Assembly (NCBI RefSeq): GCF_035999195.1
Contig: NZ_DASYGY010000007.1
Location: 186,001 to 250,000 of the forward strand
DNA length: 64,000 bases
Direction: 5' to 3'
Source: Pseudoxanthomonas sp.
Lineage (GTDB): Bacteria; Pseudomonadota; Gammaproteobacteria; Xanthomonadales; Xanthomonadaceae
A program made the position numbers and the translations under genes. Each line of letters starts with the position of its first letter. Position 1 is the first letter of the stretch. Positions 33,299 to 42,027 of this stretch are shown one piece after another. The notes under the pieces are model-generated. The model made no database searches, was not told the DNA's origin, and worked only from the letters and a program-made list of their open reading frames with translations.

Positions 33299-34546
33299 AT
33301 GTCCCTGCGTTCCCTCCGCATCCTGGTTTCACTCGCCTGCCTGACCGCGTCCGTGGCGTCGTACGCCGCTGAGCCCGTCGCGCAGGTGCGCGTCGCTTTC
33401 GACCGCAACGGCATCGTCGCGACCCACGCGGAAGGATTGGCCGACCTCGCCACCGGCCGCCAGGTCACCGCCGACGATCCGGTGCGCGTGGCCTCGATTT
33501 CCAAGCTGGTCACCGCGATCGGCGTCATGCGGCTGGTCGAAGCCGGCACGCTCGATCTCGAGGCCGACGTCTCCACGTACCTCGGCTGGACGCTGCGCCA
33601 TCCGCGACACCCGGACACGCCGATCACGCTGCGCCTGCTGCTGTCGCACCAGTCCAGCCTGACCGATGCGGCCGGCTACTACGCCACGCCGCTGGGCGCG
33701 CCGCTCAGGACCCTCCTCGACGACCCCAAAGCCTGGGACGACGCGCACGCACCCGGCACGCACTTCCGCTACACCAACCTCAACTTTCCGCTGGTGGCGA
33801 TGGCGATGGAACGCGCCACCGGCGAACGCTTCGACCGGCTGATGCGCCGGCTGGTGCTGGCGCCGCTGCAGCTGGATGCCTGCTTCAACTGGGAAAGCTG
33901 CGATGCCGCCACGGCGACGCGCGCCGTGGTGCTGTACCGCGATCGCGCACCGGTGCGCGACGAGAACCGCGCCGGCAAACCGGCCTGCGCCGTGGTCGTC
34001 GAGGACGGCGCCGACTGCGATCTCTCCCGCTGGAGGGCGGGCGATAATGGCGCGCTGTTCTCGCCGCAGGGCGGCCTGCGCATCTCGGCCAACGGGCTGG
34101 CGAAGATCGGCCGGCTGCTGCTCGGCGGCGGCGAGGTCGATGGCGTGCGGCTGCTGTCTTCCGCCAGCATCGACGCGATGACCACACCGCAGTGGACCTT
34201 CGACGGCGACAACGGCGTGACCCACGAAGAAGACACCGGCAGTGCCCGGGCGCGCGCCTTTTACTGCCGTTACGGCTTGGCCGTGCAGACGCTCGCCACG
34301 GCCGATGACGGCTGCGGCGACGATCTCTTCGGCGACGGGGTGCCGCGCGTCGGGCATTCCGGCGATGCCTACGCGCTGCGCTCGGGCCTGTGGCTGGATC
34401 GTGCGGACGGAACGGGCGTGGTGTACTTCGCCACCGATGCAGGCGCTTCCCCGCCAGGCCGGCATTCGGCGTTCACCGCCATCGAAGAACGGCTCGCACG
34501 CGGCACGGCAGGTACCGGCGACGGTGAGACCTCCTCGCCGCAGTGA
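33299..34546 (+). CDS. Exported serine hydrolase, beta-lactamase (class C/PBP4*) family
   Basis: A 415-residue periplasmic protein with a signal peptide cleaved near SYAAEP. The catalytic SxxK motif is SISK, and the second motif YxN is YTN in THFRYTNLNFP. The third motif is probably the HSG of RVGHSGDAY, which lies near the C-terminal end. Members include esterases, D-aminopeptidases and peptidases, and substrate cannot be told. The ATG at 33299 gives the signal peptide, while the frame extends upstream without meaning. It stands 32 bases after mmsA but is functionally unrelated. Confidence 0.85.
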   Translation: MSLRSLRILVSLACLTASVASYAAEPVAQVRVAFDRNGIVATHAEGLADLATGRQVTADDPVRVASISKLVTAIGVMRLVEAGTLDLEADVSTYLGWTLRHPRHPDTPITLRLLLSHQSSLTDAAGYYATPLGAPLRTLLDDPKAWDDAHAPGTHFRYTNLNFPLVAMAMERATGERFDRLMRRLVLAPLQLDACFNWESCDAATATRAVVLYRDRAPVRDENRAGKPACAVVVEDGADCDLSRWRAGDNGALFSPQGGLRISANGLAKIGRLLLGGGEVDGVRLLSSASIDAMTTPQWTFDGDNGVTHEEDTGSARARAFYCRYGLAVQTLATADDGCGDDLFGDGVPRVGHSGDAYALRSGLWLDRADGTGVVYFATDAGASPPGRHSAFTAIEERLARGTAGTGDGETSSPQ

Positions 34547-34707
34547 AAGTCGCGTGAAGGAGAGGAATGCCACGCCGGACGTCGACGCGGAGTGAAGAAA
34601 GGGGCGGTTACGTTGCGCGCATCGTGACGCATCCAGAGCGGATTGAGCTGCGTATTGCACGCATCCGACGCACCTGGTGTCGGCCTTTCCCCTAGAGGAG
34701 TCCCCCG

Positions 34708-35493
34708 ATGAAGAAGTCGCTCTTTGCGGTTGCCGTCTCGTTCGCGATCGCCGCTCCCGTGTACGCCGCCGGTCCCGAAGCGGGCAAGCTGTCGATGTCC
34801 GTGTTCGGCGGTACCGACACGCCGGTCAGCGGCGATGTCCACGATGGCGCCACGGCCGCGGTGCCGGATCTGGGCCCGTTGAATCCGGCGCTCGCCGGCG
34901 TCGCCGCGGAGCTTCGCATCCAGCCGCGTTCGCATGAGGACATCTACGACAACGCGATGGGCTACGGTCTGGAGTTCGCCTACGGACTCAACCAGAACGC
35001 GGAAATCTTCGGCCAGATCCGCCGCACCGAGACCGATCCGGGTACCGTGCAGGTGGGCGGCGCCTTCGTTCCCGCGCTGAACACCACGCTGCCCGTGTAC
35101 GGCACCTTCAGCGACTACAAGGCGACCACCGTGGAAGCCGGTTACCGGCACTACTTCATGGAACCGGGCTATACCCGCCCGTTCATCGCCGGTCGCCTGG
35201 GCGCCACGCAGACCGACGACATCCGCGCGACCTTCGAGATCCCGGATGCGGGCATCACCATCGCCAATGCACCGTTCACCGAAAAGAAGTGGGCCGCCAG
35301 CGCCGGCATCGATGTCGGCGTGCTGATCCCCGTCAACGACAGCTTCAGCATCACCGCACAGGCCGGCGTGCGCTATGTCGCCGACCTGGAAGGCGACGAC
35401 AGCGCCATCGGCGGACTGGGCTTGGGTTCGATCAACGACACCGGCAAGCGCGTGTCGGTGCCGGTGTCCATCGCCGCCCGCTTCGACTTCTGA
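34708..35493 (+). CDS. Outer-membrane beta-barrel protein of unknown function
   Basis: A 261-residue protein with a signal peptide (cleavage near VYAAGPE) and many amphipathic beta-strands such as GYGLEFAYGLNQNAEIFGQI and TTVEAGYRHYFM. It ends in RFDF, a C-terminal aromatic residue typical of BAM-dependent barrels. A very good GAGGAG site precedes the ATG. Ten or so strands of an OmpA-like or OprF-N-like small barrel are plausible. I do not recognise a specific family. It is followed by a strong hairpin. Confidence 0.75.
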   Translation: MKKSLFAVAVSFAIAAPVYAAGPEAGKLSMSVFGGTDTPVSGDVHDGATAAVPDLGPLNPALAGVAAELRIQPRSHEDIYDNAMGYGLEFAYGLNQNAEIFGQIRRTETDPGTVQVGGAFVPALNTTLPVYGTFSDYKATTVEAGYRHYFMEPGYTRPFIAGRLGATQTDDIRATFEIPDAGITIANAPFTEKKWAASAGIDVGVLIPVNDSFSITAQAGVRYVADLEGDDSAIGGLGLGSINDTGKRVSVPVSIAARFDF

Positions 35494-35499
35494 CCGCTG

Positions 35500-35544
35500 C
35501 GCGCCGCGGACGGCCGCCCCTCTCCCCGGACCGTCCGCGGCGCG
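35500..35544 (+). terminator. Strong stem-loop after the outer-membrane protein gene
   Basis: Perfect 14-bp arms CGCGCCGCGGACGG and CCGTCCGCGGCGCG with a 17-base loop begin 6 bases after the stop. The stem lacks a following T-run, so it may work as a 3'-end stabiliser or a factor-dependent terminator. Confidence 0.55.
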
Positions 35545-35660
35545 ACGTGTGTGTGTCACGCCCCTCAAGATCTCCCTGCACCGGCCGATAGTGCCTACAT
35601 GTCGCCCTGCGCCGATCTCCGGCGCGGGGCCTCCACGATCCAACAGGGGGATCCACCACC

Positions 35661-36029
35661 ATGACGTCACGTCCTACCGTCCTGCTGTGCGACGACTCGC
35701 GCGCCCTGCGCATGCTCGCCGCACGCCAGTTGTCCGACTGCGGCTTCCACGTCGTCGGTGAAGCCGGCAACGGCAACGAAGCTTTCGACCAGTACCAGGT
35801 ACTGAAGCCCGACGTGGTGCTGCTCGACCTGGTGATGCCGGAATGCGACGGCAAGCAGGCCCTCGCCCGTATCCTCTCGCACGATCCCGGCGCCCGCGTG
35901 GTCATCCTCAGCTCGCTCGGCGCGCAGAGCGACATCGAGGAGTGCCTGAAGCTGGGTGCGAAATCGTACCTGCAGAAGCCCATCGATCCGGAAGTGATGG
36001 ATCGCGTGCTGCAAGAAGCGGTCGCCTGA
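35661..36029 (+). CDS. CheY-like single-domain response regulator
   Basis: A 122-residue stand-alone receiver domain. The acidic pair is D11-D12, the phosphoacceptor D56 in VVLLDLVMPE, the switch Ser84 and the conserved K106 in LQKPID. It is closer to CheYs paired with CheX proteins than to flagellar CheY. Starts after AGGGGG. The CheX-like gene follows after 44 bases, so the pair should act together, with the partner removing the phosphate. Confidence 0.93.
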   Translation: MTSRPTVLLCDDSRALRMLAARQLSDCGFHVVGEAGNGNEAFDQYQVLKPDVVLLDLVMPECDGKQALARILSHDPGARVVILSSLGAQSDIEECLKLGAKSYLQKPIDPEVMDRVLQEAVA

Positions 36030-36073
36030 CCGCGGCGCACGTTCTCCTTCCTCTTCAGTACGAGACCACTATC

Positions 36074-36919
36074 ATGGCAGCGAAATTCCTGGGCCAGTTC
36101 CTGCTGGAACGCGGCACCATCACCTCCGCACAACTGCTGGCCGCGCTGGACGCGCAGCGCGCCTCCAATCCCCTGCTCGGCGAACTCGCCGTGCATCACC
36201 AGATGCTGGATGCCGCCCAGGCGCGCCGCATCAACGACCGCCAGCGCGCCGAGGATCGCCGCTTCGGCGACATCGCGCTGGAAATGGGATTGCTGGACGC
36301 CGGCCAGCTGGATGTCCTGCTAACGGCCCAGAAGAAGGGTCGCAAGCTGTTCGGGCAGATCCTGGTCGAACAGGGCGCGCTGACCGCCGAGCAGCTGGAG
36401 GCGGAACTGGTGGCGCACCGCCGCGACCTGGACGAAGCCAACCACGCGCTCGCCCTCGGCATTGCCGGCCACTCGCTCGCCGACATGGCCACCAGCGCGA
36501 TCCGCGTCAGCAACCGCCTGTTCCCGCGCCTGCTGGGCAGCCAGTGCCAGGCATCCGGCATCGCCGATGCCGCCGCCCTCGCCGCCTGCGATGCCACCGC
36601 GCACGTCCGCATCGACGCGGGCTCGGAGTCCATGCTGATCGGCATCGGCTGCGGCCGCGCGACCATGCAGGCGATCGCCTGCTCCCTGCTGTCGATCACG
36701 CCCGACCAGTGCGACGACGACCTCGCCATCGACGCACTGGGAGAACTGGTCAACGTGCTGATGGGCTACGTGGTGCGCGACACGCTGGCCGACGATACGA
36801 GCTATCGTGCGCATCCGCCGAGCACGGCGCTGTCCGCCGCCGACCTGGCCGCGCGCGAGAGCACGCTGGCGCTGTCGATGGCGTCGCAGCGCGGCGACTT
36901 CGTGCTGATCGTCGGCTGA
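36074..36919 (+). CDS. CheX-like phosphatase fused to four MshEN-type motifs
   Basis: A 281-residue protein in two parts. Residues 5-115 hold four 24-residue motifs starting at 5, 34, 63 and 92, each separated by exactly five residues. The pattern is (R/L)(L/F)G-x2-hydrophobic-x3-G-hydrophobic2-x4-L-x3-L-x2-Q. This is the motif of the cyclic di-GMP-binding MshEN domain, and two domains would be formed; the third motif (RFGDIALEMGLLDAGQLDVL) is the best. Residues 125-281 look like the CheC/CheX fold, with the ExxN active site in GELVNVLMG (E224, N227), which dephosphorylates CheY-P. The upstream CheY is the natural substrate. The second motif has lost key glycine and leucine residues. Confidence 0.82.
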   Translation: MAAKFLGQFLLERGTITSAQLLAALDAQRASNPLLGELAVHHQMLDAAQARRINDRQRAEDRRFGDIALEMGLLDAGQLDVLLTAQKKGRKLFGQILVEQGALTAEQLEAELVAHRRDLDEANHALALGIAGHSLADMATSAIRVSNRLFPRLLGSQCQASGIADAAALAACDATAHVRIDAGSESMLIGIGCGRATMQAIACSLLSITPDQCDDDLAIDALGELVNVLMGYVVRDTLADDTSYRAHPPSTALSAADLAARESTLALSMASQRGDFVLIVG

Positions 36920-36925
36920 CCGGCG

Positions 36926-39061
36926 CTACGCCCGCGTCAGCCGCCATGCGCGGTGGATGCGGGCGTTGCGCTCGAAATCCGGGGGAATCGTGGCCGCGCT
37001 GATCTCCTCGCAGCGCGCGAATTCGGCCACGGCGTTCTCGTCCAGCTTGAACCGGCGGAAGTTGTTGCTGAAGTACAGCACGCCGCCCGGCGCCAGCCGC
37101 GCCACGGCGGCACGCAGCAGGCGCACCTGCTCCTTCTGCACGTCGAAGTCGTCGGCGCGCGCCGAGTTGGAGAACGTCGGCGGGTCGCAGAAGATCAGGT
37201 CGTACTCGGCCTGTTCCGCTTCCAGCCAGCGCACCGCGTCGGCCTGCACAAGCCGGTGCTTCGCGCCGCCCAGGCCATTCTCGGCCAGGTTGTCCGCGCA
37301 CCACTGCAGGTACGTCGCCGACAGGTCCACGCTGGTCGTCGATGCCGCACCGGCCACCGCCGCCTGCACGCTGGCCACGCCGGTGTAGCAGAACAGGTTG
37401 AGGAAGCGCTTGCCGCGCGCTTCCTGTGCCATGCGCCGCCGCAGCGGGCGATGGTCGAGGAACAGGCCGGTATCCAGATAGTCGAACAGGTTGACCCGCA
37501 GCCGCGCGCCGGACTCGCGCACGACGATGAACTCGTCGCGCTGCTGCATGCGGCCGTACTTAGAACCGCCCTTGCCGCGCTCCCGCGATTTCACCGCGAT
37601 CTGCTCCTGCGGCACGCCGAACACCTCGCGCGTGGCCGCCAGCAGTTCGCTGAAACGCCGGCGCACATCGTGCTCGGGGATGGTCGCCGGCGCCGCGTAT
37701 TCCTGCACGTGCAGGAAGGTGCGCGCCTGACCGCCCTCTTCCATGTACACATCGATGGCGGCGGCGTACTCCGGCAGGTCGGCGTCGTAGGCGCGGTAGC
37801 AGGTCACCTGCTCCTGTTCGCGCCAGCGCTTGAACTTCTTCAGGTTCTTGCGCAGGCGGTTGGCCACCATCTGCGCGCCGTCCGACAGCGGCTTGGATTC
37901 GCGCGGCGCGCGCGCGGGCGTGGCGATGGGATCGCAAACGATCAGTGCGCACTCGATGGCACCGTTGAACACCTGGTACTTCCTGCCGGCGCGCAGACCC
38001 GTCGCATACCCGAGATCGGCATTGCCGCACAGCAGGCTGGCGCGCCACTGCGGCACGGCGCGCTGCAGGGCATCGCCCAGCGCGCGGTACAGGTCGGCGT
38101 CGGCCGACAGGCGTTCGTCGTAGGGCGGATTGCAGACCACCAGGCCACGCTCCGTCTCCTGTACCGGCAGCTGCGCCACATCGCGCGTCTCGAACTGCAG
38201 CTGGCCCGCCAGCCCGGCAAGCACCGCGTTGTCGCGTGCGGCGCGGATCGCAACAGGATCGATGTCGCTGCCGAAGAACGCCGGACGCAACGCCTTGCGT
38301 CCTTCCGTTTCGCGCTGCACCGCGTCGGCGAACAGCGCGCGCCACGCCTCCACGTCGAAGCCGAGCCAGCGCGACGGCAGCACATTGCCGTGCCGCTGCA
38401 GGCCGGGCGCGACATCGGCCGCCATCAGCGCGCCTTCGATCAGCAGCGTGCTGCTGCCGCACATCGGGTCAAGCAGCGCGCCGCCCTCGTGATACAGCGC
38501 CGGCCAGCCGCCACGCATCAGCACGGCCGCCGCCAGGTTTTCCTTCAACGGCGCCTCGTTCTGCGCCTGCCGCCAGCCGCGGCGATGCATCGGCCCGCCA
38601 CCGAGATCAATGGAGATCGTCGCACGCCCCTTGCGCAGCGACAGGTTGATGCGCACGTCAGGCTGTTCCACATCGACCGACGGCCGCTCCAGGCCCTGCT
38701 GGCGCAGGCGGTCCACCACGGCGTCCTTGACGCGCTGCGCAGCGAAGCGCGCATGGGTGATCGCTTCGCCGGAGACGTGCGCATCCACCGCCAGCGTCAG
38801 CTCGGGACGCGTATGCGTTTCCCAGGCGATCGCCATCACGCCGTCGTACAGCGCCTGTTCGTTGAGGCACTCGAATTCGGCGATCGGCCACAGCACGCGG
38901 CTGGCCAGGCGCGACCACAGCACCGCGCGCTGCGCGTCGACCGGCTCACCGTCGGCGTTGACGCCGGCGACGGTGGCGGTGGCCTTGGGCACGCCGAGCG
39001 CCAACAGCTCGTCGGCGAGCAGGTATTCCAGGCCCTTGGCGCAGGAGACGAAGAATTTCAC
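36926..39061 (-). CDS. rlmL: Bifunctional 23S rRNA guanine methyltransferase RlmKL
   Basis: A 711-residue enzyme (E. coli 702) methylating 23S rRNA at G2445 (N2) and G2069 (N7). The N-terminal THUMP region is followed by the RlmL methyltransferase, with the catalytic VVCNPPYDERL motif. The C-terminal RlmK domain has the SAM segment LFCYTGVASVQAAVAGA and DLIFCDPPTFSNS. The KSRERGKGGSKYGR stretch is the usual basic link. Its 3' end lies 6 bases from the convergent CheX-like stop. Confidence 0.96.
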   Translation of the reverse strand: MKFFVSCAKGLEYLLADELLALGVPKATATVAGVNADGEPVDAQRAVLWSRLASRVLWPIAEFECLNEQALYDGVMAIAWETHTRPELTLAVDAHVSGEAITHARFAAQRVKDAVVDRLRQQGLERPSVDVEQPDVRINLSLRKGRATISIDLGGGPMHRRGWRQAQNEAPLKENLAAAVLMRGGWPALYHEGGALLDPMCGSSTLLIEGALMAADVAPGLQRHGNVLPSRWLGFDVEAWRALFADAVQRETEGRKALRPAFFGSDIDPVAIRAARDNAVLAGLAGQLQFETRDVAQLPVQETERGLVVCNPPYDERLSADADLYRALGDALQRAVPQWRASLLCGNADLGYATGLRAGRKYQVFNGAIECALIVCDPIATPARAPRESKPLSDGAQMVANRLRKNLKKFKRWREQEQVTCYRAYDADLPEYAAAIDVYMEEGGQARTFLHVQEYAAPATIPEHDVRRRFSELLAATREVFGVPQEQIAVKSRERGKGGSKYGRMQQRDEFIVVRESGARLRVNLFDYLDTGLFLDHRPLRRRMAQEARGKRFLNLFCYTGVASVQAAVAGAASTTSVDLSATYLQWCADNLAENGLGGAKHRLVQADAVRWLEAEQAEYDLIFCDPPTFSNSARADDFDVQKEQVRLLRAAVARLAPGGVLYFSNNFRRFKLDENAVAEFARCEEISAATIPPDFERNARIHRAWRLTRA

Positions 39062-39085
39062 GATGGAACCTCAGCAAATAGGATC

Positions 39086-39111
39086 GTCGTCCCAGCGAAC
39101 GCTGGGACCCA
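39086..39111. repeat. Single arm of the GTCATCCCAGCGAAAGC repeat family
   Basis: A 26-base unit whose core GTCCCAGCG-AA-CGCTGGGAC (39089-39108) is a perfect hairpin, related to the arms at 10461 and 10534. A second, diverged arm may lie around 39160-39205. No gene is seen in 39062-39210. Confidence 0.6.
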
Positions 39112-39210
39112 TCTTGCTCTGCGCCTGCGTCCCAAAGCAGAACCAGAATCAACATGGATGACCCGCCATTCGGCGGTTGAAAGCCCGGCTTGCGCCGGAA
39201 CGGCGGTTGG

Positions 39211-39738
39211 TCAGAGAGTAGCGAGCAATTGCCCGAACGCCTCCGCCGAAGCGTGGACATGATCGGACAGGCGATGACCGTCGTTGACCAGCAACAGCCG
39301 CGCGCGACGCGGAAAGGCCCAGTCGACGACGGCCTGCGCCGGGATCAGTTCGTCATCCCAGCCATGGATGATGGACACGGGCACGGCGGCGGCATCGAGG
39401 GCCGGCAATGGCCCCATCGCGATCGCCGGCGCCATCAGGAACAGACCGCGCACCGGCACCTCCAGCGAAATGCGCCCGGCGATGTAGCCGCCCAGGCTGG
39501 AACCGGCGAGCACCAGCGGACCCCGCGCGGCGGCGGCCTGTGCCAGACCACGCAGACGCTCCAGCCGCGCGACCACGTCACCCAGCGGACTGACCTCGCG
39601 GCGCGCGTCCAGGTCGGTGTAATCAGGACGCTCATGGCTCCAGCCCAGCCGTTCGGCCACCTCGGCCAGCGCGGTGACCTTGGTCGCGTCCGGCCCGCTC
39701 TCGAACCCGTGCGACAGGATGCAGTGGCCGCGCGTCAC
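39211..39738 (-). CDS. Small alpha/beta hydrolase (YdeN/RBBP9-like)
   Basis: A 175-residue cytoplasmic serine hydrolase with the oxyanion segment LSHGFESGP, nucleophile elbow GSSLGG, catalytic aspartate in IIHGWDDELIP and histidine in VNDGHRLSDH. It starts with GTG overlapping the stop of the MOSC gene (GTGA). The substrate is unknown. The small size lacks a lid domain. Confidence 0.85.
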   Translation of the reverse strand: MTRGHCILSHGFESGPDATKVTALAEVAERLGWSHERPDYTDLDARREVSPLGDVVARLERLRGLAQAAAARGPLVLAGSSLGGYIAGRISLEVPVRGLFLMAPAIAMGPLPALDAAAVPVSIIHGWDDELIPAQAVVDWAFPRRARLLLVNDGHRLSDHVHASAEAFGQLLATL

Positions 39739-40226
39739 AGCGCTTCCACCGCGTCGCCAAGCCGGAACGTGCCGCCTTCGACGATGCGTGCGCACAGGCC
39801 GCCGTGCCCGCGCATCGCGTTGTAACCGCCGGCCCCCAGCGCGTCTTCCATGCGCGAGCACGGGTCGCAGTCCTCGGTCCCTTCGAACACCGCCTCGCCG
39901 ATGCGGAAGCGACGCCCCTTCAACGCGACCAGCGGAATGCCCGACACCACCACGTTCCGGCGCAGCAGCGACGGGACGAGGTCCGGGCGCTGCGCCAGCG
40001 TCGCGATGACCGGCAGGTGCTCGGCCTGGATCAGGGTGATGCCACGCTTGCCGCTGCCGCCCTTGTAGCGGTCGCCGACCAGGCCGCCGCCGGTCTCGGC
40101 CATGACCGCGTCTGCGGCGACCATGGCCTGGTCGCGAGCCGGGCGCAGTCCGATCCATTCCACCTTGCCGGCGCGCGGCAGCGTCGCCATCAGCCTGGCC
40201 AGCGGGGATTCGGGATTGAGCGGCAT
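39735..40226 (-). CDS. MOSC domain protein
   Basis: A 163-residue MOSC (molybdenum cofactor sulfurase C-terminal) domain protein. The conserved cysteine is in EDCDPCSRME, the family segment GGLVGDRYKGG is N-terminal, and GGLCARIVEGG is C-terminal. These proteins are thought to carry or transfer sulfur, or to bind molybdenum cofactor. Start MPLNPESPL is chosen over a long GC-rich leader. It is coupled to the downstream hydrolase gene by a 4-base overlap. Confidence 0.85.
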   Translation of the reverse strand: MPLNPESPLARLMATLPRAGKVEWIGLRPARDQAMVAADAVMAETGGGLVGDRYKGGSGKRGITLIQAEHLPVIATLAQRPDLVPSLLRRNVVVSGIPLVALKGRRFRIGEAVFEGTEDCDPCSRMEDALGAGGYNAMRGHGGLCARIVEGGTFRLGDAVEAL

Positions 40227-40303
40227 GGGGAACGGGCGCGACAGGGAAGGCCGCCAGTTTACCGGACCCGGTCGCCGCCCGGCCCGCCTGCTAGCATCGC
40301 CGC

Positions 40304-40900
40304 ATGAACCCGGACCTTCCCGCCTTCGCCCGCATCGTCGATCCCCTGCCCTACGAGGACCGGCTGGAGGCACGACCCCTCGGGCAGATCGACCTGGTGG
40401 TCATCCACTGCACGGAGCTGCCGGACCTGGCCATGGCGCGCGAGTACGGTGAGCGCATCCTGCATGCTTCGGGCACGGGCAACTGCGGCCACTACTACAT
40501 CGACCGGGACGGCAGCGTGCACGTGTACGTGCGCCCGGCGCGCATCGCCCACCACGTGCGCGGCTACAACCCGCGCTCGGTCGGGATCGAACTGGTCAAC
40601 ACCGGCCGCTATCCGCACTGGCTCGCCACCGGCAGCCAGAGGATGGAGGAGCCCTACACCGACGCGCAGATCGCATCGCTGCACGCGCTGCTGGCGGACC
40701 TGCAGCGCGAACTGCCCAACCTGCGCTTCATCGCCGGCCACGAGGACCTCGACACCGCCTGCGAGCCGGCCAGCGACGATCCCGACGTGCTGGTGCGGCG
40801 GAAGATGGATCCGGGCCCGCTGTTCCCGTGGGACGCGGTGCTGCGCACCACGCCGCTGGAGCGGCTGCTGCCGCAACCGCCGGTCACCGGCCGCCTGTAG
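40304..40900 (+). CDS. N-acetylmuramoyl-L-alanine amidase, AmpD-like
   Basis: A 198-residue amidase_2-family zinc enzyme. The zinc ligands are visible as LVVIHCTE, FIAGHEDLD and an aspartate in RKMDPGPLFPW, the same arrangement as AmpD (183 residues in E. coli). No signal peptide is present, so it is probably cytosolic and recycles anhydro-muropeptides, which would make it relevant to beta-lactamase induction. The TAG stop codon falls in the first four bases of a GTAG repeat arm. Confidence 0.88.
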   Translation: MNPDLPAFARIVDPLPYEDRLEARPLGQIDLVVIHCTELPDLAMAREYGERILHASGTGNCGHYYIDRDGSVHVYVRPARIAHHVRGYNPRSVGIELVNTGRYPHWLATGSQRMEEPYTDAQIASLHALLADLQRELPNLRFIAGHEDLDTACEPASDDPDVLVRRKMDPGPLFPWDAVLRTTPLERLLPQPPVTGRL

Positions 40901-41039
40901 GAGCGACGTCAGTCGCGACCGCACGTCCGAAGCGTGCAACGGCCGAGGAGTGTCGCGGACCTGAGGATCGCAGCGGAAACTCGTGCACTCCTCCATGCCG
41001 CATCCGGGAATGCAGTCGCGACTGACGTCGCTCCTACAG
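40896..41039. repeat. GTAG-type inverted repeat (GTAGGAGCGACGTCAGTCGC variant)
   Basis: Arms CTGTAGGAGCGACGTCAGTC (from 40896) and its complement ending CGTCGCTCCTACAG (to 41039) flank about 94 bases. The left arm overlaps the AmpD-like gene and provides its stop codon. The region continues into the tesB promoter. Confidence 0.9.
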
Positions 41040-41067
41040 GACAGTCGGCCGACCATGGACGGCCCGC

Positions 41068-41073
41068 TATAAT
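41068..41073 (+). promoter_or_regulatory. -10 box TATAAT before tesB
   Basis: A perfect TATAAT, with no good -35 at 17 bases. The predicted start near 41080 excludes the in-frame TTG at 41083 as translation start and supports the GTG at 41104. Confidence 0.5.
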
Positions 41074-41103
41074 CCATCGCCATTGCATCGACCAGGCCCT
41101 GCC

Positions 41104-42018
41104 GTGCCCGCTCCCGAACCCGTCGTCTCCGAGCTGATCGAACTGCTGTCGCTGGAGCGGCTGGAAGACAACCTGTTCCGCGGCCAGAGCCGCGACATCG
41201 GCACCAAGTACGTGTTCGGCGGCCAGGTGCTGGGGCAGGCGCTGTCGGCCGCGCAGGCGACGGTGGAAGGCGGCTCCGGCAGTCGGCGCGCGCACTCGCT
41301 GCACGCCTACTTCCTGCGCGCGGGCAACATCGAGGCACCGATCGTCTACGAAGTGGACCGCACGCGCGACGGCGGCAGTTTTTCGGTGCGCCGCGTCACC
41401 GCGATCCAGCACGGCCGCGTGATCTTCTTCTGCGCGGCCTCGTTCCAGGCCGAGGAAGAAGGCGCCGAACACCAGCTGTCGATGCCGGAAGTGCCGCAGC
41501 CGGAGGACATCGCGCCCGCGCCGCCGGTGCCGGCCGAGGTGATGGCCACGCTGCCGCCGAAGGTGCAGCGCTGGATGTCGCGTCGTGGGCCGTTCGAGTT
41601 CCGCCACGTGTACCCGCGCGATGAACTGAATCCGCCCAAGCGCCCGCCGTTCCAGCAGGTCTGGTTCCGCCTGAGCGAACCGGTCGGCGACTCGCCGGAA
41701 CTGCATCGCGCCCTGCTCGCCTATGCCTCCGATTTCCAGCTGCTGGGCACGGCCACGTATCCGCACGGCATCAGCTACTACCAGCCGAACGTGCAGATGG
41801 CGTCGCTGGACCACGCACTGTGGTTCCATCGCCCGTTCCGCGCCGACGACTGGCTGCTGTATTCCATCGACAGCCCCAGCGCGAGCGGTTCGCGCGGCCT
41901 GGCACGCGGGCAGATCTTCGATCGCCAGGGCCGCCTGGTGGCCAGCACCGCGCAGGAAGGCCTGATCCGCGTGGTGCCCGATGCCGAAGCGGCCTCTGCG
42001 GTACCGGCGAAGGATTGA
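41104..42018 (+). CDS. tesB: Acyl-CoA thioesterase II
   Basis: Hydrolyses acyl-CoA to free acid and CoA. The 304-residue protein has two hotdog domains in tandem. Landmarks are DNLFRGQSRDIG, FGGQVLGQALSAAQAT, SLHAYFLRAG and, in the second half, SLDHALWFHRPFRADDWLLY, with aspartate and the active-site SASGSRGLARG. Slightly longer than E. coli TesB (286). The start codon is GTG with a weak ribosome site. Confidence 0.93.
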   Translation: MPAPEPVVSELIELLSLERLEDNLFRGQSRDIGTKYVFGGQVLGQALSAAQATVEGGSGSRRAHSLHAYFLRAGNIEAPIVYEVDRTRDGGSFSVRRVTAIQHGRVIFFCAASFQAEEEGAEHQLSMPEVPQPEDIAPAPPVPAEVMATLPPKVQRWMSRRGPFEFRHVYPRDELNPPKRPPFQQVWFRLSEPVGDSPELHRALLAYASDFQLLGTATYPHGISYYQPNVQMASLDHALWFHRPFRADDWLLYSIDSPSASGSRGLARGQIFDRQGRLVASTAQEGLIRVVPDAEAASAVPAKD

Positions 42019-42027
42019 GGAGCGCGC

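Noticed and set aside
41083..41103. TTG start of tesB
   Set aside because: It would lie within 10 bases of the predicted transcription start and has no ribosome site. GTG 41104 is more plausible.
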